DNA of 59,536 nucleotides from Chromatiales bacterium (GCA_027032075.1 JALVOC010000238.1:1-59536); one strand, 5' to 3'; shown: positions 1-9,700, counted from the first letter of the stretch. Numbers and translations: made by a program. The notes: generated by a model from the sequence alone, not told the origin.

Positions 1-60
1 AGGCTCAATGCACAGTTCCCGAAGCACTTCACCAGGATGGGGCGGATTGTGCATCTTCAT
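1..60 (-). CDS. higA: HigA-type antitoxin, N-terminal 20 residues only
   Basis: The minus strand reads MKMHNPPHPGEVLRELCIEP up to the window edge, which is the typical start of HigA/VapI antitoxins, Xre-type helix-turn-helix proteins that neutralise HigB and repress their own operon. A GAGGTG ribosome site lies just before the ATG. It follows higB by 9 bases, the toxin-first order usual for higBA. The rest of the gene is outside the window, so integrity of the HTH domain cannot be judged. Confidence 0.85.
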   Translation of the reverse strand, partial: MKMHNPPHPGEVLRELCIEP

Positions 61-69
61 AACTACACC

Positions 70-348
70 TCAATGATAATCTTCGTAGTCAACCAGTTCG
101 GCATCTTTACCATTAAAGCGGAACGTAATGCGCCAGTTTCCACTGACCCATACGGACCAGACGCCTTTCTTCCTACCACGCAGCTCATGTAATTTAAGAC
201 CCGGAAGATCCATATCCTTTGGATCGGTGGCCGCATTCAACCGGCCCAGAATCAGTCTGAGCCGAGGTGCATGCTTGGCCTGAATTCCCGACTTTGTCCC
301 TTTCAGGAAATACTTCTCAAGCCCTTTGTGCCTGAAACTCCGTATCAT
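70..348 (-). CDS. higB: HigB-type toxin (RelE/HigB killer family)
   Basis: This 92-residue protein has the hallmarks of the plasmid maintenance killer (HigB) family: it begins MIRSFRHKGLEKYF, has the central stretch KLHELRGRKKGVWSVWV, then GNWRITFRF, and ends with DYEDYH. Such toxins are ribosome-dependent mRNA endonucleases in the RelE fold. Length is normal for the family and no lesion is visible. It is the first gene of a two-gene operon with higA and is preceded by a strong inverted repeat that is a good candidate for the HigA operator. Confidence 0.92.
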   Translation of the reverse strand: MIRSFRHKGLEKYFLKGTKSGIQAKHAPRLRLILGRLNAATDPKDMDLPGLKLHELRGRKKGVWSVWVSGNWRITFRFNGKDAELVDYEDYH

Positions 349-356
349 ACGTCTAA

Positions 357-384
357 TTGTAACCTATCACGTTACAGGTTACAA
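357..384 (-). promoter_or_regulatory. Inverted-repeat operator upstream of higBA
   Basis: TTGTAACCT (357-365) and AGGTTACAA (376-384) form a perfect 9-base inverted repeat with a 10-base spacer. A second, nested dyad GTAAC (359-363)/GTTAC (371-375) overlaps it. It lies 9 bases upstream of the higB start, where antitoxin-binding operators usually sit. Binding by HigA is inferred. Confidence 0.6.
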
Positions 385-524
385 CCATATATCATGGCAG
401 CATAACTATAATTTACCGTACCAATATCCATATAAATACTTTCAAAATACACCAAGCCCACCGAAAATCACAAAAAATACAATGTGATACGTGGAATTCT
501 TAAATAATTTTTGGGGTTTTTATC

Positions 525-538
525 TGGACATTTGTCCA
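525..538. promoter_or_regulatory. 14-base perfect palindrome in the higB/intI-remnant intergenic region
   Basis: TGGACATTTGTCCA is a perfect dyad (6-base arms, TT centre) in AT-rich DNA between higB and the integrase remnant. It could be a leftover operator of the integrase promoter or belong to higBA; no matching regulator is recognised. The rest of 385-623 is AT-rich and shows no gene. Confidence 0.3.
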
Positions 539-623
539 AAGTTGATTTAATTGCCAAAGAATCAAATACTTAGCGTTATGTAAAGGTATACGCCAATCTA
601 TTTCTGTCGTCAAGGAGGTGACA

Positions 624-810
624 ATGACAGTTCACGATCCGCATGATCAGTCTTTTCATGCTCCCCGTTTATTGGATCAAATTAGGGGCGTAATGTGGCT
701 GCAACATTAAAGTTTTCGCACTGAAGAAGCTTGCTATTTTCTGGATAAAGCGATTTACGTATTTTAATAATAAACGCCGCCCCAGGGATATGGGATCGAA
801 TGATATGGTG
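624..810 (+). pseudogene. Integron integrase (IntI) N-terminal remnant
   Basis: After a near-ideal Shine-Dalgarno (AAGGAGGTGA, 612-621) an ATG opens a frame reading MTVHDPHDQSFHAPRLLDQI then RGVMWLQH, an in-frame TAA where tyrosine is expected, then SFRTEE. After a frame change it continues NNKRRPRDMGSNDMV. The pattern (P)RLLDQ...LxHYSxRTE...RRPRDMG is the conserved N-terminus of IntI-type tyrosine recombinases. The SAM-like domain is thus broken by a stop and a frameshift, and the catalytic domain is missing. No attC site or cassette is seen nearby. It is a relic rather than an active integron. Confidence 0.75.
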
Positions 811-856
811 TCTGCGTCTACCCGGAATCAGGCATTGGCTGCATTATTTTTTTTGT

Positions 857-1020
857 ATGCTGTCCCGTTAACTCCCTCTCCCGGCGGGAGGGTTGGGATG
901 AAGGGAAGTTAATCAGGGAACGCATTGTTTTATTTATCCCCTCCTCCTCCTCGGCTTTGGCATCCTGCATCGCCCTGCCTCCTGCATCATTGCAGTCGTG
1001 GCCTTCTCCTGGAGGGATAA
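857..1020. repeat. REP-like dispersed repeat, copy A (degraded)
   Basis: This stretch shares TGTCCCGTTAACTCCCTC, the hairpin CCCTCTCCCGGCGGGAGGG, GGGAACGCATTGTTTTATTT and GGCCTTCTCCTGGAGGG with the inverted copy at 17831-17953. Here the two hairpins are decayed and about 55 extra bases separate the halves. It fills most of the gap before rapA. Bases 1021-1225 show nothing recognisable. Confidence 0.65.
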
Positions 1021-1225
1021 GGGATGGCACCGATTTTGGCATTGTGTGATTTCATATCTTCAATGGATCGGGGCTTTTCAGAGTCTGGATTTTCTCGTTG
1101 TTGCTGGCCAGCAATCGCTTTGTACAGGCTGATTTCTGCCGAATATGCAATAATAGCCTCCTGCGCATTTTACCGCGGCCAGTACGCCGGCGAGCGTAAT
1201 CTATTGACATAAACAAGTAAATTCC

Positions 1226-4174
1226 ATGACTGATTTTATTCCCGGACAACGTGTGCTAAGTGATACCGAACCCGAGCTGGGTCTGGGTACGGTTGCCGCA
1301 ATCGAACATCGCACCCTTCGCGTGACTTTTCCTGCCGCCAATGAAACACGGGTTTATGCCCTGCAACAGGCACCGATACACCGAGTCAGATTTTCTTCCG
1401 GTGATAGCGTACAAAACCGCAACGGGGATTTGTTTCATATCACTGAGGTCCATGAAAAGGCGGGGCTGCTGGTATACTCCGGTCGATATGAGAATGGCCT
1501 GCCGGCCGAGCTGCCGGAAGCGGAACTCAATGATCTTACCCAGCTGAACAAACCACAGGATCGCCTGCTCTGTGGCCAACTGGATGCGGAACACTGGTAT
1601 CGCCTGCGCTATGAAACCCTGCAACAGCTGCACAAACTTTATCCTTCAGCGGTGCGCGGCTTGTGTGGCGGCAGGGTCAGCCTGATCCCCCACCAGCTTT
1701 ATATTGCGCATGAGGTCGCCAGCCGCAGTGCGCCGCGCGTGTTACTGGCCGACGAGGTGGGGTTGGGAAAAACCATTGAAGCCGGTCTGATCATGCACCA
1801 GCAACTACTGACCGAGCGGGTGCAACGTATTTTGCTGATCGTTCCGGAACCCCTGTTGCACCAGTGGTTGGTTGAAATGCTACGCCGTTTTAATTTGCGC
1901 TTCAGTCTCCTCGATGAAACACGGTGCCAGGCACTGGAAAGCGGGGAAACAAACCCGTTTCTCACCGAGCAGCTCGTGCTTTGCAGCCTGCAATTTTTCA
2001 GCCAGCATCCCGGACGCCGGAGCCAGGCGGTTGCGGCCGGCTGGGATCTGCTGGTCGTTGATGAGGCGCATCACCTGCACTGGCAGGTGGAGAAGCCCAG
2101 TCCGGAATATCTGTTTGTGGAGCAACTGGCGCAAAACACGGCAGGCATTCTGCTGTTAACCGCCACGCCCGAGCAATTGGGCGCTGCCAGCCACTTTGCC
2201 CGCCTGCGGCTCATCGATCCGCACCGCTTCCACGATCTGGATGCGTTTTTGCGGGAGGAACAGCAATATCAGGCCGTCGCCGCTGCCGCGAGTGAACTGC
2301 TTGACCAGCCGGTTTTATCCAGCGAGGCGATAGGTGTTCTGCAAACGGCTCTGGGGGACAACCCGCAAAATCTTGACCTGATCCGCCTGATCGACAGCAA
2401 AGACGCAGATGCCGATCAAAAAGAAGAAGCACGCGAAACCCTGTTGCAACAACTTGTGGATCGTCACGGCACGGGCCGGGTGCTGTTTCGTAACGCGCGC
2501 AATATTGTCAAGGGGTTTCCCCTGCGCGAACCTCATGCCTATCCGCTGCAGGCAGTGGCAGAGTACCAGTATATCCACAAGTTATTGAACTCCGCCGAAG
2601 CACGCCAGACCTTTGCCGACAATTTCAGGGAATCTTTTGCCCAGCTGTTGCTCACCCCGGAGGTGATTTATACCACCCTGCAAACACTGGGTGCCAAAGG
2701 CATTCAGAACTTGCCTGACTGGTGGCGGTGCGATCCCCGGGTGGAATGGCTGGCGGAACAATTAAAATCCTTGCGCCAGCAAAAGGTATTGGTGATCTGT
2801 GCACATGCCGATACTGCACTGGAGCTGGAAACGGTATTACGCACGCAACACGGTTTACGTGCCGCAGTATTCCATGAAGGACAAAGTATTATAGAAAGAG
2901 ACAGAGCCGCCGCATTTTTTGCCGAGACGGAGGAAGGGGCACAAACACTGATCTGTTCGGAAATCGGCAGTGAAGGAAGAAATTTTCAGTTTGCTCACCA
3001 CCTTGTGCTGTTCGATCTGCCGTTGAATCCTGATCTGTTGGAACAACGTATCGGCCGTCTGGATCGCATCGGGCAGCTGCATACCATCCAAATTCACATT
3101 CCCTATATCAGGGAGAGTGCCCAGGAGGTTATGTTTCGCTGGTACCATGACGGACTCAAGGCATTCAGCAAGACCTGCCCGGCGGGACCCGGTGTCTATG
3201 AACAGCTGGAGCAACAGCTGATCACGACACTGGAAAGCCCGCAGATTTCCCCTGCTGCGATCGAAAAACTCATCGCACAGACTGTCCCCCTGTTCAAGGA
3301 GATCAATGCAAAATTGCACAGCGGTCGCGACCGGCTGCTCGAGCTCAATTCCTGTCGCCGCGATGAGGCAGAAAGCATACGCAAACAAATCCAGCAGCAG
3401 GACAGGGACAGATTGCTGGCGGACTATACCGCGAGAATTTGTGATGCCTATGGCGTGGAATTTGAATACCATTCCACCGCCAGTTTTGTGATCCGCCCCA
3501 GTGATCATATGCAGGTGCACCATTTTCCGGAATTAAAACATGAGGCGGCAACAATAACGTTTGATCGTGATACAGCACTGCTGCATGAAGACAGATGGTT
3601 TATCACCTGGGAACACCCGATGATCACCGGCGTTATCGAGATGCTGCTCAGCAGTGAACGCGGCAATGCCTGTATCAGCGTATGCAAGATTGCCGGACAT
3701 GCGACCGGTTCTCTCTTGCTGGAATGCCTCTTCAGCCTGGAATGTATCGCAGACCGGCGTTTACAGGCGGATTATTTCCTGCCACCGACCGTCATTCGTA
3801 TTCTGGTCAATCCCAAGGGCAAGGATCTGAGTGGCAAACTGGCGTTCGCGCGGCTGAGCGGCCTGCCGGTCGATCTTGGAAAACAAACCATTAACCAGAT
3901 CATCTCCAGCCAGCAACAAACCCTGCGCCAGATGTTGCAACAGGCGGAGATCCATGCGCATGAAGAGCGTGCGCCACTCGTCCAACAGGCGATAACGAAA
4001 ATGCAAAACCATCTCGAGGCGGAAATAAGGCGCTTGCAATCCCTGCAAAAAGTCAATCCCACTATCCGGGACGAGGAAATTCTTTTCCAGAAAAACCGGC
4101 GCGACGCGCTGCATGCCAGTTTGAACGCCGCCCGCCTGCGGCTGGATGCCATGCGCCTCATCATCACGGCATGA
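1226..4174 (+). CDS. rapA: RNA polymerase-associated ATPase RapA (HepA), SWI2/SNF2 family
   Basis: This 982-residue protein matches RapA along its full length (E. coli RapA is 968). RapA binds RNA polymerase and uses ATP to help it recycle after transcription. Visible features: N-terminal Tudor-like region starting GQRVLSDTEPELGLGTV; Walker A DEVGLGKT (176-183); Walker B DEAH (279-282); LLTATPEQLG; the C-terminal helicase lobe with FHEGQSIIERDRAAAFF and motif VI QRIGRLDRIGQ (607-617); and a C-terminus ending near NPTIRDEEI and LRLDAMRLII. The ATG is chosen because the family's GQR motif begins a few residues later; its ribosome site is weak. It converges with the next gene with only 11 bases between stops and no terminator hairpin. 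Confidence 0.97.
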   Translation: MTDFIPGQRVLSDTEPELGLGTVAAIEHRTLRVTFPAANETRVYALQQAPIHRVRFSSGDSVQNRNGDLFHITEVHEKAGLLVYSGRYENGLPAELPEAELNDLTQLNKPQDRLLCGQLDAEHWYRLRYETLQQLHKLYPSAVRGLCGGRVSLIPHQLYIAHEVASRSAPRVLLADEVGLGKTIEAGLIMHQQLLTERVQRILLIVPEPLLHQWLVEMLRRFNLRFSLLDETRCQALESGETNPFLTEQLVLCSLQFFSQHPGRRSQAVAAGWDLLVVDEAHHLHWQVEKPSPEYLFVEQLAQNTAGILLLTATPEQLGAASHFARLRLIDPHRFHDLDAFLREEQQYQAVAAAASELLDQPVLSSEAIGVLQTALGDNPQNLDLIRLIDSKDADADQKEEARETLLQQLVDRHGTGRVLFRNARNIVKGFPLREPHAYPLQAVAEYQYIHKLLNSAEARQTFADNFRESFAQLLLTPEVIYTTLQTLGAKGIQNLPDWWRCDPRVEWLAEQLKSLRQQKVLVICAHADTALELETVLRTQHGLRAAVFHEGQSIIERDRAAAFFAETEEGAQTLICSEIGSEGRNFQFAHHLVLFDLPLNPDLLEQRIGRLDRIGQLHTIQIHIPYIRESAQEVMFRWYHDGLKAFSKTCPAGPGVYEQLEQQLITTLESPQISPAAIEKLIAQTVPLFKEINAKLHSGRDRLLELNSCRRDEAESIRKQIQQQDRDRLLADYTARICDAYGVEFEYHSTASFVIRPSDHMQVHHFPELKHEAATITFDRDTALLHEDRWFITWEHPMITGVIEMLLSSERGNACISVCKIAGHATGSLLLECLFSLECIADRRLQADYFLPPTVIRILVNPKGKDLSGKLAFARLSGLPVDLGKQTINQIISSQQQTLRQMLQQAEIHAHEERAPLVQQAITKMQNHLEAEIRRLQSLQKVNPTIRDEEILFQKNRRDALHASLNAARLRLDAMRLIITA

Positions 4175-4185
4175 TCCAGGCCGAT

Positions 4186-5127
4186 TCATGCCTGGTAACG
4201 CAAGGCCTGTTCCGCTTTTTCCGGGTATAGCAGAAAAGCGCCCGGTGCGGCCGTTACCTGTTTACTCAGCAGGGCAACAGGTCTGGCCAATTTCTGGCGG
4301 AACGCCACATAGTCATCGATACTTTCCCGAATAACATTCGCTTCCCTCACGGGCGGATTGGATTCCCGGAGCAAGCGGTGCAATGCTGCGCCGATCCCTT
4401 TTCGCCCGGCCGGTATCGCCAGTGCCTGCATGACAAGGGAGATATATTCCTTTCCTTCCTGCCGCGTGGCTTCCTTTTGTTCCAGCTGTGTTGCAACTCG
4501 CTGCCCGATGTCATTACTTCTGGCCCAGAGGTGGCCTCGCAAACGATAATGAAATTCCTGCATGGCGGAGAGCGTCAAACCCTGCCGCAGCAGTCTTCGC
4601 CAGGCGCGGTAGACAAACACTCGTTCCAGAAAATTATCGCGCAAGTCTGCCTGCGCCAGGGCGGTTTCTGTGGTGATCGGCATGACAGAAAAAACCTGTT
4701 GTAAGCGTTCGGCGAATTTGCCGCTGGCGCTGTGGATCTGCCGCCCGGCTGTATCGTATACCGGCGTGTCGTGCAAACCACAACTGGGGGAGCGCGCCTT
4801 GAGTATCCAGCCATCCACCTCACTCACTTCGCGCACAATCTTGTCTGCATAGGCGAGCAAGGCAGAGGTGACATCCCGCTCCGGCTCTGCCACGCCCCGT
4901 ACACGTATCTCGCCGTTTATCGCAACAAGCTGAATCATCGGCCGCGGGATCCCAAGACCGATCCCTGCTTCAGGGCATAGCGGCAGGAGCTCAATCTCAC
5001 GCGCCAGCGTTTCCACGATCCATTGCTGCCGTTTGTGACCGCCATCATAACGAACCGCTTCCCCCGACAAACACGCGCTGACACCGATGCGGGGCGGGTT
5101 CTCACCTGCTGCATTTTTTACTTGCAT
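4186..5127 (-). CDS. DUF523 and DUF1722 domain protein (YbgA-like C-terminus)
   Basis: About 313 residues. The first half is a DUF523 domain (RIGVSACLSGEAVRYDGGHK, then LCPEAGIGLGIPRP and LKARSPSCGL, with conserved cysteines). The second half is DUF1722 (FHYRLRGHLWARS, YISLVMQAL, then REANVIRESIDDYV), as in E. coli YbgA. Molecular function is not established; some relatives sit beside photolyase genes, which is not the case here. The start at 5127 (MQVKNAAGENPPRIG) fits homologues; an upstream in-frame start would add 28 unconserved residues. It is divergent from the TauE/SafE gene. Confidence 0.85.
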   Translation of the reverse strand: MQVKNAAGENPPRIGVSACLSGEAVRYDGGHKRQQWIVETLAREIELLPLCPEAGIGLGIPRPMIQLVAINGEIRVRGVAEPERDVTSALLAYADKIVREVSEVDGWILKARSPSCGLHDTPVYDTAGRQIHSASGKFAERLQQVFSVMPITTETALAQADLRDNFLERVFVYRAWRRLLRQGLTLSAMQEFHYRLRGHLWARSNDIGQRVATQLEQKEATRQEGKEYISLVMQALAIPAGRKGIGAALHRLLRESNPPVREANVIRESIDDYVAFRQKLARPVALLSKQVTAAPGAFLLYPEKAEQALRYQA

Positions 5128-5184
5128 GTCATGCAGAATGATATACCATCGACCCGCATAATAATAAGCACGCGATACACGAAC

Positions 5185-5919
5185 ATGCCTGAAAACCTCA
5201 GCCCACTGCAATTTTCCCTCGCCACGGTGATCCTCATTCTGGCCTATACCGTGCGTGGCATTACCGGTTTCGGCTCGGGACTGATCGCCATCCCGTTACT
5301 GGCCCTGATGATGCCACTGCCACTGGTGGTGCCCATGGTGGTGTTACTGGATTATCTTGCTTCTGCCAGCCATGGGATTAAAAACCGCGGAGTCATCCAG
5401 TGGCGTGAAATTCTGCCGCTGCTGCCCTTTACCCTGAGCGGGGTGATCACCGCCCTCTATCTGTTCAACACCATCGAGACCCGTTTGCTTGTCAAGGCGC
5501 TCGCTGTTTTTATCATCCTCTTTGCCCTCTACAATCTGCTGTCCCCCTCCCCTCCGCACAAAGGCTCACGTCTCTGGGCGATAGCGGCTGGCGGCCTCGG
5601 TGGATTGATCGGCACTCTTTTCGGAACCGGCGGACCCTTTTATGTGATCTACCTGCAACTTCGCAAGCTGGAGAAAACACCCTTTCGCGCCACCCTTGCC
5701 TCCATTTTCCTGCTCGATGGCGGCACCCGTCTCGTGGGCTATACCGCCTCCGGCTTTTTTAACCGTGAGACATTGCTGTTGTTACTCGCCGCCCTGCCCG
5801 TCATGGCCTTCAGCCTTTATCTGGGCGGCCATATTCACACCAATCTCAGCCAGAAAACATTTCAAAAAGCGATCAGTATTCTTCTTCTCGGAAGCGGCAC
5901 AGCCTTACTGATAAAGTAA
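5185..5919 (+). CDS. TauE/SafE-family sulfite exporter-like permease
   Basis: This 244-residue protein is almost wholly hydrophobic with about eight predicted membrane segments. It carries the two family signatures in each half: RGITGFGSGLIAIPLLAL near the N-terminus and GGLIGTLFGTGGPFYVIYL in the middle. Members export small anions such as sulfite, sulfoacetate or other organic sulfonates, but the substrate cannot be read from sequence. The ATG at 5185 is chosen because the TM1 motif follows directly; longer in-frame starts would add residues that overlap the divergent DUF523 gene. Confidence 0.85.
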   Translation: MPENLSPLQFSLATVILILAYTVRGITGFGSGLIAIPLLALMMPLPLVVPMVVLLDYLASASHGIKNRGVIQWREILPLLPFTLSGVITALYLFNTIETRLLVKALAVFIILFALYNLLSPSPPHKGSRLWAIAAGGLGGLIGTLFGTGGPFYVIYLQLRKLEKTPFRATLASIFLLDGGTRLVGYTASGFFNRETLLLLLAALPVMAFSLYLGGHIHTNLSQKTFQKAISILLLGSGTALLIK

Positions 5920-6011
5920 AGCAGGAATTCAATTAACTGGTTTTATCGGATTTCCGGCCACTCCCGGCAAACAGCGTTCAAACATCGGCTCTGAAATTAA
6001 TTTTCCAGAGC

Positions 6012-6039
6012 AAAAAAAACGGGCGCCTGTTGGCGCCCG
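6012..6039 (-). terminator. Rho-independent terminator without an obvious gene
   Basis: Read on the minus strand, a perfect 8-bp GC stem (CGGGCGCC, 4-base loop, GGCGCCCG) is followed by eight T. No minus-strand protein gene lies between it and the cus operon terminator at 6690, so it may end a small RNA encoded in about 6040-6290. The remainder of 5920-6302 holds no other gene. Confidence 0.6.
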
Positions 6040-6226
6040 AAACTAATCAAGAGGAGTGTTTACTTCAACCTGCCAGAAAATCTTTAAATAGCACGTATCA
6101 GTACTCATTAAGATGGCTGCGGGAATCAAAAGTTCCCCTCTTTTTCTGTTTGTTCACGCTGCCACCTTCCTTCCACGGCACAAAAGGGGCCAAAATCCGC
6201 CAGAATAGTCGATTTTCTTTGATTTT

Positions 6227-6241
6227 GGTCAAATTTTGACC
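6227..6241 (+). promoter_or_regulatory. Palindrome overlapping a -35-like box upstream of the DUF6316-like gene
   Basis: GGTCAAATTTTGACC is a perfect 7-base dyad with one central base. Its right arm overlaps TTGACC (6236-6241), a good -35 box; the -10 at about 6259 (TACACG) is weak. The arrangement suggests a repressor or activator site for the gene starting at 6303. The binding factor is unknown. Confidence 0.35.
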
Positions 6242-6302
6242 TATATATTTGGAGTAAGTACACGATTTATATGCAAATATTTTATCAGTCAGGTTGGATA
6301 TT

Positions 6303-6536
6303 ATGAGTCGACATCGCGAGGGGGAATTGGGCGCAGTACCGTTTCGCAGCGGCCGCTTCTTTTATATTGATGAGAAGTGGTATTTCTCATGCCGTGAAGG
6401 CAAGGATCAGGGCCCGTTCAACAGCAAACACGATGCAGAAATGGCCCTGGCGGTTTACATAGACAAAATCCTGCGCCGTGCCCAATCAGGCTATCGTAAT
6501 GTCCAGGCGGATTACTCGCCAAATTCAACGCAATAA
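6303..6536 (+). CDS. Small DUF6316-like protein, copy 1
   Basis: A 77-residue protein with the motifs RSGRFFYIDEKWYFSCREG, GPF and a C-terminal helical segment (AEMALAVYIDKILRR). This layout, (R)xxRFFxxxxxWYFxxREG followed by GPF, is what I associate with DUF6316, a small gammaproteobacterial family of unknown function. The ATG at 6303 has AGG about 9 bases upstream; a TTG at 6294 is less likely. A related protein is encoded at 30429-30653. No signal peptide or membrane segment, so probably cytoplasmic. Confidence 0.65.
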   Translation: MSRHREGELGAVPFRSGRFFYIDEKWYFSCREGKDQGPFNSKHDAEMALAVYIDKILRRAQSGYRNVQADYSPNSTQ

Positions 6537-6689
6537 CAGTATCACTTCCTCTCCGCAACGAACAAACCCATAATCCGCACACGGATATCAATCAGGATTT
6601 CAATCAACTCCGTTCCCGTAGCTCACGCGGGCGGGTTGCGGAAACCTGCCTTATCGAGAATAAACCGGTTATCCTGATCACGCCCTTAT

Positions 6690-6725
6690 AAAAAAAACGG
6701 AAACACGCATCCCTTCGTGTTTCCG
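6690..6725 (-). terminator. Rho-independent terminator of the cus operon
   Basis: CGGAAACACG (6698-6707) and CGTGTTTCCG (6716-6725) form a perfect 10-bp stem with an 8-base loop. On the minus strand it is followed by eight T. It lies just past the cusA stop codon (6747) and is the natural end of that operon. Confidence 0.85.
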
Positions 6726-6746
6726 TTTGGCATTACACTGTCCCGC

Positions 6747-9700
6747 TTATTCTTCCTCCTTGCATTGACGGCCACGCCAGATGAGGAAGGATGCCGGGAT
6801 CACCAGCAGGGTGAGGATAGTCGCACTGAACATACCACCAACCATCGGTGCGGCAATGCGGCGCATCACCTCGGAGCCGGTGCCACTGCCCAGCATAATC
6901 GGCAACAGGCCTGCGATGATCGCGGCGACCGTCATCATGATTGGCCGCACCCGCATCAAGGCACCATTGACCACCGCCTGACGAAGCTCAGCCATACTCA
7001 CCTGACGCTTCTGCTTCAGCGCCTCTTCCTGGTATTGCTGAAATGCCTGGTTCAGATAAACCAGCATCACCACGCCGATCTCCACCGCCACCCCGGAGAG
7101 GGCGATAAAACCGACCCCCACAGCAACGGACATATCGTAATCAAGCAGGTACAACAGCCAGATACCGCCAACGAGGGCCAACGGCAATGTTCCCAGAATA
7201 ATCAACACTTCGGTAAGACGCTTGAAGTTAAGGTACAAGAGCAACACGATAACGGCTAACGTTACCGGCACCACCATGGAAAGACGTTCCTTGGCGCGCT
7301 CCATATACTCATACTGTCCTGACCAACTGAGCGAATAACCGGCAGGCAGATCCACCTTCTCACTTACCACCTTTTTTGCCTCTGTGACATAGCTGCCCAG
7401 ATCCACCACCTCGGTATCGATGTCGATGTAAATCCAGCCATTCAGTCTGGCGTTCTCACTTTTGATCAGACCGGGACCGCTGACAATGTCCACCTTGGCC
7501 ACGTCACCCAGCGCGATTTGCACGCCAATCGGTGTTTGTATCGGCAACTCCGCCAGTTTCTTGGCGGAATCACGCACATCCCGCGTGTAGCGCAAATTGA
7601 CCGGATAGCGTTCCAGTCCTTCGATGGTCTCGGTCACATTCATGCCACCGACAGCGGTGCGCACAATTTCCTGAACATCGGAAATGTTCAGGGCATAACG
7701 GGAGGCAGCCTTCCGATCGATATCCACCACTACATAACGTCCCCCTACCACACGTTCGGAGAAAACCGATACGGTGCCTTTAAGAGGATTCAGGGCGGCT
7801 TCAATATCCTTGCCCACCTCCTGGATGACCTTCAGATCCGGACCGGCAACCTTGATCCCCACCGGGGTCTTGATCCCGGTTGCCAGCATGTCGATACGGT
7901 TCTTGATCGGCATCACCCAGGCATTACTCATTCCCGGGATCTTCACCAGGGCATCCAGCTCACGTTTGAGTTTGTCCATGGTCATCCCTTCACGCCATTC
8001 GCTCCGCGGCTTGAGCATGATGGTGGTCTCAATCATGGTCAGTGGCGCCGGATCCGTCGCGGATTCCGCCCGCCCCATCTTGCCAAAGACGCGTTTGACC
8101 TCAGGCACGGTTTTGATCAGCTTATTGGTCTGCTGCAATATTTCCTGTCCCTTACCCACCGAAACAGCAGGAAAGGCACTTGGCATATACAGCAAATCAC
8201 CCTCATCCAGATCCGGCATAAACTCCGTACCCAGACCACTCCCCAGCGGCCACCAGCCTAACATCGGCCAAAGCATGGAGGCTGAAGCAATGATGGACAC
8301 CAGCAGTACCTTTTTCGGAGTGCGTAATACCCAGTCGATCACCGGGCGGTAACCGGCAACCAGTAAACGGTTAACCGGATTCTTTTCCTCGGCCATGATC
8401 TTGCCACGGATAAAATACCCCATTAACACCGGCACCAGGGTGATCGACAATCCCGCAGCGGCAGCCATCGCATAGGTTTTGGTAAATGCCAGAGGTGCAA
8501 ACAAGCGCCCTTCCTGTGCCTCCAGGGTAAACACCGGCAGGAAACTCAGGGTGATGATCAGCAACGAGAAAAACAATGCCGGCCCGACTTCACTGGCCGC
8601 AACGGCCATCACCTCCCATCGGTTCTCATCAGTCACCTCCCTGTGCTCCATGTGTTTATGCACATTCTCGATCATCACAATTGCCGCATCCACCATCGCA
8701 CCAATTGCAATGGCGATCCCTCCCAAAGACATAATGTTGGCATTAATCCCCTGAAGGTGCATCACGATGAACGCCACCAGAATCCCTACCGGCAAACTGA
8801 AAATGACCACCAGGGAGGAGCGGAGATGAAACAGGAAAATCGCACACACCAGTGCTACAACAATAAACTCCTCTACCAGTTTTTCCTTGAGGGTATCAAT
8901 CGCCCGATCGATCAAGCCTGAACGATCATAAGTCGTGACGATTTCAACACCCTCAGGCAGGCTGCCCTGGAGTTCCTGCAATTTTTCCTTTACGCCTTCG
9001 ATGGTGGTGAGGGCGTTCTCACCCCAGCGCATGATCACCACACCACCGACGACTTCACCCTCGCCATCCAGTTCCGAGATGCCGCGACGCATTTGCGGGC
9101 CAATTCGCACCCGCGCCACGTCCTTGAGCAATACCGGTGTGCCGTTGGCATTCAGGCCGAGTGGTACCTTTCTGATATCATCCTCACTCTGCAGATAACC
9201 GGTAGCCCGCACCATATATTCGGCTTCCGCCATTTCGATGACTGAACCACCGACTTCCTGGTTGGCATTACGGATCGCCATTCTGACTTTTGACAAGGGT
9301 ATGCCGTAGGCACGCAGCTTGTTGGGGTCAACCACCACCTGGTACTGTTTCACCATGCCACCGATGGTCGACACTTCGGAAACACCGGGAACCGTCTGCA
9401 ACTCGAACTTGAGGAACCAGTCCTGCAGACTGCGCAACTGCGAGATATCGTGCTTGCCACTGCGGTCAACCAGTGCGTATTCATAGACCCAGCCGACACC
9501 GGTTGCATCCGGCCCCAGGGCAGTGGTTGCCCCCGCCGGCAGGCGATTCTGCACCTGGCTCAGATATTCCAGAACACGCGAGCGTGCCCAGTAGAGATCC
9601 GTCCCATCCTCAAACAATATATAGACATACGAATCGCCGAAGAAGGAATAGCCACGCACCGTCGTTGCCTTGGGAACCGACAACATGGTGGTGGTCAATG

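Noticed and set aside
624-810. A functional integron with attI
   Set aside because: The integrase is interrupted by a stop and a frameshift, and no attC or GTTRRRY-type core site pair was found.
818-1249. Several 60-75 codon frames on both strands before rapA
   Set aside because: They run through the REP-like repeat and have no family signature or ribosome site.
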